A stretch of DNA of 64,000 bases. Source: Solirubrobacterales bacterium. GTDB lineage: Bacteria > Actinomycetota > Thermoleophilia > Solirubrobacterales > 70-9. The position numbers were made by a program, and so were the translations under genes. Each line of letters opens with the position of its first letter. Position 1 is the stretch's first letter. The notes beneath the pieces were generated by a model, which saw only the letters and a program-made list of their open reading frames with translations, had not been told where the DNA came from and did no database searches. The stretch is taken from positions 62,001 to 126,000 of the forward strand of contig JAGQUT010000001.1 in the NCBI GenBank assembly GCA_020438355.1. Reading direction: 5' to 3'. Of the stretch, positions 1-7,239 are shown piece by piece.

Positions 1-308
1 GCCAGGAACTGAGGGACGTCGAGAATCTGCGTGAGCACTACGCCCTGACCCTGCGCCACTGGGTCCAAAATCTTGCCGACAACCAGGAGGCGGCGATCGC
101 GGAAGTGGGCGAGGAACGCGAAAGGGTCTGGAGGCTTTACATGACGGCCAGTTTCCTCGCCTTCGAAAGAGGAGACATCGGCGTGAACCAGATCCTCGGC
201 GTCATTCCGGAGCCTGGAAACGTCTCGCTCTACAGGCCGTCACCAGGGTTGCCCCTGGCCCGACGGTCTTACGTGCGCGAGGAGGTCTCAGCCGATCAGG
301 TCGGGTAG
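1..308 (+). CDS. Cyclopropane-fatty-acyl-phospholipid synthase-like methyltransferase, C-terminal end (5' truncated)
   Basis: The frame is open from base 3 to a TAG at 306-308, giving about 101 residues of a protein that starts left of the window. Readable motifs are VENLREHYALTLRHW and RVWRLYMTASFLAFERG, which match the C-terminal helices of the CFA/mycolic acid cyclopropane synthase family. These SAM-dependent enzymes act on unsaturated acyl chains of membrane lipids. The SAM-binding and catalytic part is outside the window, so chemistry and activity cannot be judged. The last 21 bases overlap the end of the convergent GGDEF-EAL gene. Family assignment is fairly safe; the exact product (cyclopropanation or another methylation) is open. 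Confidence 0.8.
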   Translation, partial: QELRDVENLREHYALTLRHWVQNLADNQEAAIAEVGEERERVWRLYMTASFLAFERGDIGVNQILGVIPEPGNVSLYRPSPGLPLARRSYVREEVSADQVG

Positions 309-2990
309 CCCCGACCCTTTGACGAAATCGGTTGCCTGATCGACATCCAGCGGAGGTGCGATCAGGAAGCCCTGGGCCATGTCGCAGCCCAGGTCACGGA
401 CCATCTGGAGCTGGGCTTCCGTAGCCACCGCCTCGGCCACCACACTGAGGGAAAGCGCCCGGCCGATCTGGGTTATCGCGTCGGCAATCGCCGAGTTGCC
501 CGGATCGCCCCGTCCGAGCCCCTCGATGAAGGCCCGGTCGATCTTGATCATGTCGAGCGGAAATTCGCTCAGGTAGCTGAGCGACGAGTAGCCGGTCCCG
601 AAGTCATCAAGGGCCAGCCTCACACCGAACTCGTGGATCTCCCGAAGCACGTCGTCGATCACCGAGCTGCCGGCCAGCAGCACATTCTCGGTGATCTCGA
701 TCGCGAGGTTCTCCGGTCGGGTGTCATTGAGGACGAGCAACTCCGCGATCTCGGCCGCCAGTTCCGGCTTTCGAATCTGCCTCGAGGAAGCATTGACCGA
801 AACGGTGATCCTGTCTTCCTGTTCAAGGCCTTCGTTCCATTCCCTGACCTGGCGGATGGCTTCGGCCATGATCCAGCTGTCGATCCTCGAGATCAGGTCG
901 CTCTCTTCGGCGATCGGGATGAAGAGTTCAGGCTGAAGAGTTCCTTCCCGGGGATGCTCCCATCGGGTCAGTGCCTCGAACCCGGCCAGCTTGCCGTCGC
1001 GCAGGCTGATTATCGGCTGATAAACCGCCCTCAGTTCCTCGTTCTCGATTGCGCTGTGCAGCTGGCGTTCCACATCGAGCCGACGAAGGACCCGGTCCCT
1101 GATCGGCTTTCCGAAGGACTCCACCCGGGCGCGACCGGACTCCTTTGCCAGATACATCGCCGCATCTGCGTCCCGGATCAGGTCCTCAGCCGACTTGGGC
1201 TCTTCCCGGCCTGGCTGATACGTGGCAACACCGATGCTGGCGGTGACGAAACGCTCGGTTCCGGCGACCGGAATCGGTTCGGCGATGCTCTCCAGCATCC
1301 GCAGGCCGACCTCCTGGGCCTCCTCCACGGACTTGATCGAGGCGAGGACGATGCCGAACTCGTCTCCGCCGAAGCGGGCAACGGTATCTCCGCGCCGCAC
1401 GCTGGCCGAAAGCCTCGGGGCGATCTCGCGGAGCAGTTCGTCGCCGGCATGGTGGCCGATGCCGTCGTTGATCAGTTTGAAGTGATCGATGTCGAGGAAC
1501 AGGAGACCCACGATCCCTTCCCTCGAGCCGGCTTCGTCGATGGCTTCAGCCAGCCTCCGGGTGAAGAGCTGACGATTGGGAAGGTCGGTGAGCGGATCGT
1601 GGTTCAGTCGGTGCTCGAGAGACTGGTCGGTGCGGCTGCGCTCGATCGAGTTGCCGAGAACATTCGCGGCTGCCCGGAGGAAGTTCCCGTCCTGTTCAGA
1701 GAACGCACTGATGCGGTCGGAGTGGACGATGATCATCCCGAACTGGTCGACGGCCCCCATGATCGGAGCGATCATCGAACTGCGGACGGGATCAGGGAGA
1801 AAAGGCGTGAATCGGGCGAGCCGCGGATCGTCCTGCCAGGAGGGGAGGAGAACCACGTCCCCCTGGGCCAGGTGACTGTCCGGGTACTGCTCCGGGTCAT
1901 ATGGAAGCTCGTTCGACCAGCCGAGGTTGGCGGATCGGTGATGAAGGTGGAGCCGCTCGTAGTCTTCCTGCTCCCAGATCGATGCTTCGATGACGCCATC
2001 AAGCTTGCCGATCCAGTCGACCGCGTATTTGAGAAGCGAATCAGGGTCCTCTCCCCGGATCGCCATCTCGCCGAGTCTCGCTACGAGCACCTGTTGCTCT
2101 GCCTTCAGCTGAATCGCCGCCTCGGCAGCCTTCATTGCGGTGATGTCCTGCATCACCCCGTGCCAGACGGGGACGCCGTCCTCACGTCGCTTCAGCCTGG
2201 CCCTTTCAAGTATCCAGACATAGCTGCCCTCTTTCGTCTGAAGCCTGTATTCCGCCGGGGGATGAAGGTCGAGTCCGATCAGCCGCTCGTCCTCGTATGC
2301 GAGCGCGCCCTCGCGATCATCGGGGTGTATCGAGCGATACCAGAGGGTCGGGTCGGAGGTCCACTCCTGGGGCGTGTAACCGAGGATCTTCTCGATCTGG
2401 GGACTCGCGTAGGTCCACTTGCCTGACTCGCCCATCTCCGCCGTGTATAGGATCGCGGGGACCGAGTCGATCAGGTGCTCGAAGTCGGGGTCATCCATCT
2501 GCTCCCGTTCGATTTCGAAGCCGGCGGGAGCTGGCCCGGGTCCGGTGAATGACCGCTTGACCCCTTCGTCAGCAGGGTCGGCGTACTGGCGGAGCCAAAC
2601 ACCGAGAGTGTGCGCGGCCGCTTCAAGGTCGGCGACCCGGGCCGAGCTTTCGGGGGCCCAGGCAGCCGAGATCCGCAGTCCTTCCAGGTCCGGGTGCGAG
2701 AAGCACGCGGTCGTCATTCCGCTCAGCACGGAATCGGGCCTTCCGACGCCGACCCCGGCTGAAATCGAGGTCAACTCGGCGATCGTCATCGGGTCCAGCC
2801 GGGTTGGCCTGGCCGCGATCGGACCTTCCCGGTCACTCACCACCGCGCCGATCGCCCCGAACTGTTCCACTGCGGCTCTGGCAGTCACTTCGGCTGCCTC
2901 GCCGACAGACTGGGCCCGTCCAAGTTCCTTCCGGAGGGCTTCCTGGTCCGGGGTCGCGTTGTCGCGGGGCTGGCGTCTGTCGGGACTCAT
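288..2990 (-). CDS. PAS-GAF-GGDEF-EAL bifunctional c-di-GMP turnover protein
   Basis: A 900-residue cytoplasmic signalling protein without membrane segments. A weak GAF-like region covers about 30-135, PAS 170-290, GAF 300-455, GGDEF 460-625 and EAL 640-890. The cyclase signature RFGGDEFG is intact at 539-546 and is preceded by an RxxD inhibitory site (RRGD, 532-535), so product inhibition is expected. The phosphodiesterase half keeps EALTR (672-676), EITE, DDFGTG, the IKID lysine and the late glutamate in AEAVATEAQ, so both activities may be real. Its ATG overlaps the stop of the PatB-type gene in an ATGA, so it is the last gene of a three-gene operon. What the sensor domains bind is not visible. 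Confidence 0.95.
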   Translation of the reverse strand: MSPDRRQPRDNATPDQEALRKELGRAQSVGEAAEVTARAAVEQFGAIGAVVSDREGPIAARPTRLDPMTIAELTSISAGVGVGRPDSVLSGMTTACFSHPDLEGLRISAAWAPESSARVADLEAAAHTLGVWLRQYADPADEGVKRSFTGPGPAPAGFEIEREQMDDPDFEHLIDSVPAILYTAEMGESGKWTYASPQIEKILGYTPQEWTSDPTLWYRSIHPDDREGALAYEDERLIGLDLHPPAEYRLQTKEGSYVWILERARLKRREDGVPVWHGVMQDITAMKAAEAAIQLKAEQQVLVARLGEMAIRGEDPDSLLKYAVDWIGKLDGVIEASIWEQEDYERLHLHHRSANLGWSNELPYDPEQYPDSHLAQGDVVLLPSWQDDPRLARFTPFLPDPVRSSMIAPIMGAVDQFGMIIVHSDRISAFSEQDGNFLRAAANVLGNSIERSRTDQSLEHRLNHDPLTDLPNRQLFTRRLAEAIDEAGSREGIVGLLFLDIDHFKLINDGIGHHAGDELLREIAPRLSASVRRGDTVARFGGDEFGIVLASIKSVEEAQEVGLRMLESIAEPIPVAGTERFVTASIGVATYQPGREEPKSAEDLIRDADAAMYLAKESGRARVESFGKPIRDRVLRRLDVERQLHSAIENEELRAVYQPIISLRDGKLAGFEALTRWEHPREGTLQPELFIPIAEESDLISRIDSWIMAEAIRQVREWNEGLEQEDRITVSVNASSRQIRKPELAAEIAELLVLNDTRPENLAIEITENVLLAGSSVIDDVLREIHEFGVRLALDDFGTGYSSLSYLSEFPLDMIKIDRAFIEGLGRGDPGNSAIADAITQIGRALSLSVVAEAVATEAQLQMVRDLGCDMAQGFLIAPPLDVDQATDFVKGSGLPDLIG

Positions 2991-4141
2991 GTGATCTCCG
3001 CTATTGACATTACGGCAGCTTCGATCAGATTCGGCGAAGTTCCTATGTTCAGGCGAAAGTACCCGGCGCCTTCCCGCCCGAACCCCGGTCCGCTGGAGAC
3101 TGCCACCCGGGCTTCATCGAGGATCGGGATCGACGGGTCCGGCCCGAGTCCGAGGTCCCTCGCGTCGATCCAGGCGAGATAGCCAGCTTCAGGGGCCTGG
3201 TAGGTCGCTCCGGGCAGCCGGTCGGCCAGCAGGTCGGCGAGAAAACTCCGATTGAAGTCAAGCTGCCCGACGACCTGGTCAAGCCAGTTGTCTCCGTGCT
3301 TGAAGGCGGCGCGGGAAGCGATCACTCCCAGATGTCCGGGATGGGTAGCGCCGGCAGGAAGCCTCGAAACGACCCTCGCGGCACGATCGCTCGCGGTGAC
3401 AATCACCGCGCAGCCAAGGCCCGCGATGTTGAACGCCTTGGACGCGGAGGTCACGCAAATGCCGCACTCTCGGGCTGCTTCGGAAACCGAAAGGAACGGG
3501 ACGTGAGTGGCGCCGGGAAGGGTGAGTGGTGCGTGGATCTCGTCTGCCAGCACCCAGGCATCTGCTTCGGCGGCCGCCTCGGCCAGGCGTTCGAGGTCGG
3601 ACCGCGAGGCGACAGTGCCCGCCGGGTTGTGGGGATTGCACAGGATCATGGCCCGCGCGCCTGCCCGGAATGCCTCTTCGATCGCGGGCAGATCGAGACG
3701 GCCTTCTGGATCGATCGGAACTTCTACGATCTCGCTGCCGACTTCAGGGATGATCGAAAAGAAGGGGAAGTAGACGGGGGGATTGATGATCACTCCCTCA
3801 AGCGGGCCGGTGACCAGATCAAGCAGGGCTCGAAGTCCGCCGACCACGTCCGTGGTGGCGGTCACCTGTTCCGGGTCAACAGTCCAGTCCCAGTGACGGG
3901 CAGCGAAACCGGCGAAAGCACTTGCGAGGTCCGAGTCGGTTGCGTTGGAGTAGCCGGTGTCATCGACATCGATTGCTTCGACAAGCGCTTCCTTGACGGG
4001 CCGGGCGAGGGGAAAGTCCATCTCGGCGACGAACGCCGGCAGCACATCGGGCGGGAACGAGGTCCACTTGGCCGAGCTGCGGCGGCGCAGCCTCTCCAGC
4101 GGCAGGTCCCTCAGCTCATATCTCTCCCGGTCCTCGGTCAA
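2987..4141 (-). CDS. PLP-dependent C-S lyase/aminotransferase, MalY/PatB type
   Basis: A 384-residue fold-type I PLP enzyme. The PLP lysine lies in SASKAFNIAGL, the cofactor-binding Asp in VLADEIHAPL, the Asn in CNPHNPAGT, and the carboxylate-binding Arg near the end in YFRLNIGTS. Early residues KWTSFPPDVLPAFVAEMDF are typical of the MalY/PatB group. Those enzymes act as cystathionine beta-lyases, cleaving cystathionine to homocysteine, pyruvate and ammonia; some members act on other S-conjugates. It overlaps the upstream MFS gene and the downstream GGDEF-EAL gene by 4 bases each. A transport or sulfur-metabolite role linked to the exporter is inference. Confidence 0.9.
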   Translation of the reverse strand: MTEDRERYELRDLPLERLRRRSSAKWTSFPPDVLPAFVAEMDFPLARPVKEALVEAIDVDDTGYSNATDSDLASAFAGFAARHWDWTVDPEQVTATTDVVGGLRALLDLVTGPLEGVIINPPVYFPFFSIIPEVGSEIVEVPIDPEGRLDLPAIEEAFRAGARAMILCNPHNPAGTVASRSDLERLAEAAAEADAWVLADEIHAPLTLPGATHVPFLSVSEAARECGICVTSASKAFNIAGLGCAVIVTASDRAARVVSRLPAGATHPGHLGVIASRAAFKHGDNWLDQVVGQLDFNRSFLADLLADRLPGATYQAPEAGYLAWIDARDLGLGPDPSIPILDEARVAVSSGPGFGREGAGYFRLNIGTSPNLIEAAVMSIAEIT

Positions 4142-5310
4142 CTCAGCTCCTGGGTGCTTGTTCCAGGTTCATTCTCCCCGGGCAGGAGCAGGCTGATCAG
4201 GAACGCCGGCACCGGCAACGCCGCTATCACGATCATCACCGTGGTCAGGCTGGTCTGGTCGGCCAGTAGTCCCAGAAGCCATGCGACGAATCCACCGAAT
4301 CCGATCGCGGCTCCCAGCGTCACTCCCGAGGCGACCCCGATCCTGTTCGGAAGGAACTCCTGTCCCATCACGACGGCGATCGAGAAGGTCCCGAAGAGGA
4401 AGAACCCGATCAGTGAGACCAGAATGAAGGCCCCGGCGACGCCTGCGGCGAGGAGGGCGAGGACAAGGGGGCAGACCATGGCCAGCGATACGACGAGCAC
4501 CGGACGGTTCCCCAGCCGGTCGGCGAGGCTGCCGCCGATGAGCGTTCCCGCAATCCCGGCTGCGAGCAGAACGGAGAGGGCCGCGTTGCCGATCGCGTCC
4601 GAGGTGCCGAGCCCGGTGATGAGGAAGATCGGAACGAAGGCCTGGAGTCCAAAGTAGGCGGAGGATCGGAAGCCGGCGACGGTCGCGATGCCGGCAAACG
4701 GGATCCAGCGGTCCCTTCCACTGGCGCCGCGGGCTGCGGACCTGCCAAGAGCGGCGAGTCTCAGGGCATCGATGCGGGGCATTTCGCTGGCCAGCCAGAT
4801 CGCACCGATGGTCATCGGGAGCGCAAACCAGACGATCCCGTCGAGTCCGAAGGCCAGTACCAGCAGAGTGATCAGGACCGGTCCGATTGCGAAGCCGATG
4901 TTCCCGCCGACCCCGTAGAAGCTCATCGCTGTCGCTCTCCGCTTCGTGCCCGCCACGTAGTTCGCGTTCCTTGCCCCTTCGGGATGGTAGGCGCCGACCC
5001 CCAGTCCCGCGAGCCCCACGGCCACCAGGGTCATCGTGTGGGAATCAACCAGACCCACCATGGCGATGCCCAACCCACCGGCCAGTACCCCGCCCGGGAG
5101 CAGCCAGGAGATCGACCGGCTGTCGGTGATGTAGCCGAATAGTGGTTGAAGCAGGGAGGAGCAGATCGTCATGACAAGGAGAAGCGACGTCGCTTCCGCG
5201 TAGCTGTATCCCCTTCGGGAGATCAGAAATGGAAGGAGGGCGGGCACGGCACCCTGACAGGCATCCACCATCGCGTGACCGGAGGCAAGGACTGAAATTG
5301 AACGACGGTC
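4138..5310 (-). CDS. MFS transporter, fosmidomycin-resistance (Fsr)-like
   Basis: A polytopic membrane protein of about 390 residues with roughly 12 hydrophobic segments. N-terminal residues SGHAMVDACQGAVPALLPFL and the segment GAYHPEGARNANYVAG resemble the Fsr branch of the major facilitator superfamily, which are drug or small-molecule exporters. I chose the ATG at 5310 because GGAGG lies 5 bases before it; an upstream in-frame ATG at 5343 has no ribosome binding site. It is the first gene of the operon with the PatB-type lyase and the c-di-GMP enzyme, and its stop overlaps the next start (ATGA). The substrate is unknown. Confidence 0.9.
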   Translation of the reverse strand, partial: DRRSISVLASGHAMVDACQGAVPALLPFLISRRGYSYAEATSLLLVMTICSSLLQPLFGYITDSRSISWLLPGGVLAGGLGIAMVGLVDSHTMTLVAVGLAGLGVGAYHPEGARNANYVAGTKRRATAMSFYGVGGNIGFAIGPVLITLLVLAFGLDGIVWFALPMTIGAIWLASEMPRIDALRLAALGRSAARGASGRDRWIPFAGIATVAGFRSSAYFGLQAFVPIFLITGLGTSDAIGNAALSVLLAAGIAGTLIGGSLADRLGNRPVLVVSLAMVCPLVLALLAAGVAGAFILVSLIGFFLFGTFSIAVVMGQEFLPNRIGVASGVTLGAAIGFGGFVAWLLGLLADQTSLTTVMIVIAALPVPAFLISLLLPGENEPGTSTQELS

Positions 5311-5388
5311 CATCTCGTCCTCCGGTGTTTCTTGCCCTGGCATCGCTGAAGCCTGTCAGAAGCTGGTCCGACTATCGACTCTCTGGCC

Positions 5389-6087
5389 GTGAGCGACTAC
5401 CCCGACCATGGATCTCCCGTACGCCGCTCGAGGGAAGCAGCAAGAGCGCGAATGCCCTGCGCAAGATGCGGCAGCCGTGGCGAGCCGGCGCTGAGGAAAC
5501 CGCGTCCATACTCGGCCGCCTGGAGTAACGATCCCGGCACCTATTTCGGCTGCCCGGAATGCGGTCACCTCCTGGCCCGGCTCTCCGGGCCGGCGGCCAA
5601 CCGCCCCTCCGACGTGCCTTCGGATCGTCTGCCCGAGCCGTCCGGTCTGCTCCGGGAGGAATTTCTTCCTGAACTCGGGCGTTCGCTGTGCGGATGGATG
5701 GGGAGCCAAAAGGGCGGCCTCGAACTTGGCGACCGGTTCGGTGCCGCCGCCAAAGCGATCGCGAGGCGTCTTGAGATACCTGTCCTGAACGGTTTGAGGC
5801 TGCCGGGCCGGGTGACTGTCGTCCCTTCCTTCGTGCTGGCGGGCCTTGGCAGCCCGTGGATCGTTGCGTTCTGTGAAATACCGGGCAGCAGCTTCACCTT
5901 TGCGGAGGCGAAGGTTTCCGGGGTGCTGGAGGTCGAAACGGTGGAGACGGTCGTGATCGTCTCGGTGGTCGAGTTTCGCGGGACGGCGAGGGTTCGCCTG
6001 AGACTGATCGGTCCGGAGGGGGAGGACCCGGTGCCGCTGGAAGGCAGCCCGATCCAGGTCAGGCAGCGTCGGAGAGCTGACCGCTGA
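5389..6087 (+). CDS. Hypothetical protein with an N-terminal zinc-ribbon-like motif
   Basis: A frame of 232 residues starting at GTG 5389; an ATG at 5452 is an alternative. Two Cys pairs, CARCG and, some 30 residues later, CPECG, could bind zinc. The rest is mixed alpha/beta with a valine-rich stretch near 175-205 (VETVETVVIVSVVEF). No family is recognised. Codon choice is G/C-rich at third positions like the neighbours, and antisense frames look less protein-like. It starts divergently from the MFS operon and its last 29 bases overlap the convergent hydrolase. Real gene probable but not certain. Confidence 0.5.
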   Translation: MSDYPDHGSPVRRSREAARARMPCARCGSRGEPALRKPRPYSAAWSNDPGTYFGCPECGHLLARLSGPAANRPSDVPSDRLPEPSGLLREEFLPELGRSLCGWMGSQKGGLELGDRFGAAAKAIARRLEIPVLNGLRLPGRVTVVPSFVLAGLGSPWIVAFCEIPGSSFTFAEAKVSGVLEVETVETVVIVSVVEFRGTARVRLRLIGPEGEDPVPLEGSPIQVRQRRRADR

Positions 6088-7078
6088 TCCGGGCCTGCTC
6101 GGCGTTCAGGCCTGCGAGGTTGAGCCAGGTCGGGCTGACCGCTTCGAGGTCCCGACGGACCGAGGGCGCGATCGGTTCAAGCGTTGCTTCGAGGCAGGCA
6201 TTGAACTGGCGGGATAGATCTTCCTCGCTGTCAGTCTGCTCCTTCTTCTTCAGGAACGACTGGTGCCAGCGCTCCAGCGCGTCTGACGCCTGACTGAAGA
6301 TTCCATCCGGTCCGCTACGGGCCGCCCCGTAATGAGCCAGAAAAACGTTCTCGGCACCTATCTGCTCGAGCTTGTCGATCGAATCGAGCGAATCCGGGAG
6401 CGAGAAGTCCCAGGGCGGAGTGGAGGGCCTGACCACGCTGCTCCCCGGAAGCTGGACACCCAGCGCGTCGCCGCAGAAAAGCGAGGAGCTCGACGGATCG
6501 AAGAAGGACATGTGGGCCTCGGTATGCCCGGGGGTGGCGATCGCTTCGACCGGCCGCTCACCAAGGTCGACCTTGTCGCCGTCCTCGAGCGGGGTGATTC
6601 TCCGGGCATCGATCGGTGCTGGAAGCCCGTAGATGCGTTCGACCCGGTCCCCGTAAACCTTCTGCATGTCAGAGACCAGGGCGGCGGGGTCGGCAAGCCT
6701 CTCGGTCGATCCGGCCGGGGCAGCGATTTCTGCGCCGGGGAACTGGTCTGCGATGACCCCCGCGCCTGCCGCAGCGTCGGGATGGATGTGTGTGAGGAGG
6801 ATCAGGTCGACCTTTATCCGTCTCGACTTCAGGGCTTCGAGGATTCGAGGGGCGGCATTGGCGGAGCCGGGGTCGATCAGGGTGGTGCGGCTGCCAGGCA
6901 GAAGGTAGGAAGATGACTTGCCCGGGTTGTCATCCAGCATCGGGTCGATCAGGACCGGGTCCGAGCCAGAGAAGGAGGCGGGAGGAGCGGAGGGAGTTCC
7001 GGCGTCACCTTCGGTCCGTTCGCCGCGGCTGCGGCGAGCGCCAAAGACCTTGGTCGGGACGTGGAAGCGTGTGTTCAT
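6059..7078 (-). CDS. Metallo-beta-lactamase-fold hydrolase
   Basis: A 339-residue MBL-fold protein. The metal motif is THIHPDAAAG, so HxHxD is intact, but the histidine that usually follows Asp is Ala. Further ligands are ATPGHTEAHM, the bridging Asp in FCGDALG, and the histidine of FLAHYGAAR. The fold begins near residue 40 after a charged N-terminal segment. Such proteins are often thioesterases, glyoxalase II-like enzymes or lactonases; the substrate cannot be named. The ATG at 7078 follows AGAGGTGAG. It overlaps the zinc-ribbon gene convergently by 29 bases. Confidence 0.85.
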   Translation of the reverse strand: MNTRFHVPTKVFGARRSRGERTEGDAGTPSAPPASFSGSDPVLIDPMLDDNPGKSSSYLLPGSRTTLIDPGSANAAPRILEALKSRRIKVDLILLTHIHPDAAAGAGVIADQFPGAEIAAPAGSTERLADPAALVSDMQKVYGDRVERIYGLPAPIDARRITPLEDGDKVDLGERPVEAIATPGHTEAHMSFFDPSSSSLFCGDALGVQLPGSSVVRPSTPPWDFSLPDSLDSIDKLEQIGAENVFLAHYGAARSGPDGIFSQASDALERWHQSFLKKKEQTDSEEDLSRQFNACLEATLEPIAPSVRRDLEAVSPTWLNLAGLNAEQARISGQLSDAA

Positions 7079-7239
7079 CTCACCTCTGGTTCTCTAACCA
7101 GTCATCTTCCAGATGGATGCGGTCATCCCTTCAATTCCCCCTGAAAATCATTCGTGGAACCGAACAATGCCGAGCCGCCCGGACGCTCCGGTAAACGGCG
7201 TGTGAACCCGGGGGGCCGCCGAAGCCAAAGAACTTCGGT

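Noticed and set aside
633-2426. A 597-codon open frame on the plus strand
   Set aside because: It is antisense to the well-supported GGDEF-EAL gene and its translation shows no domain; long antisense frames are expected at this GC content.
3296-4657. A 453-codon plus-strand frame across the PatB-type and MFS genes
   Set aside because: It is antisense to two coupled genes with clear motifs and has no recognisable protein features.
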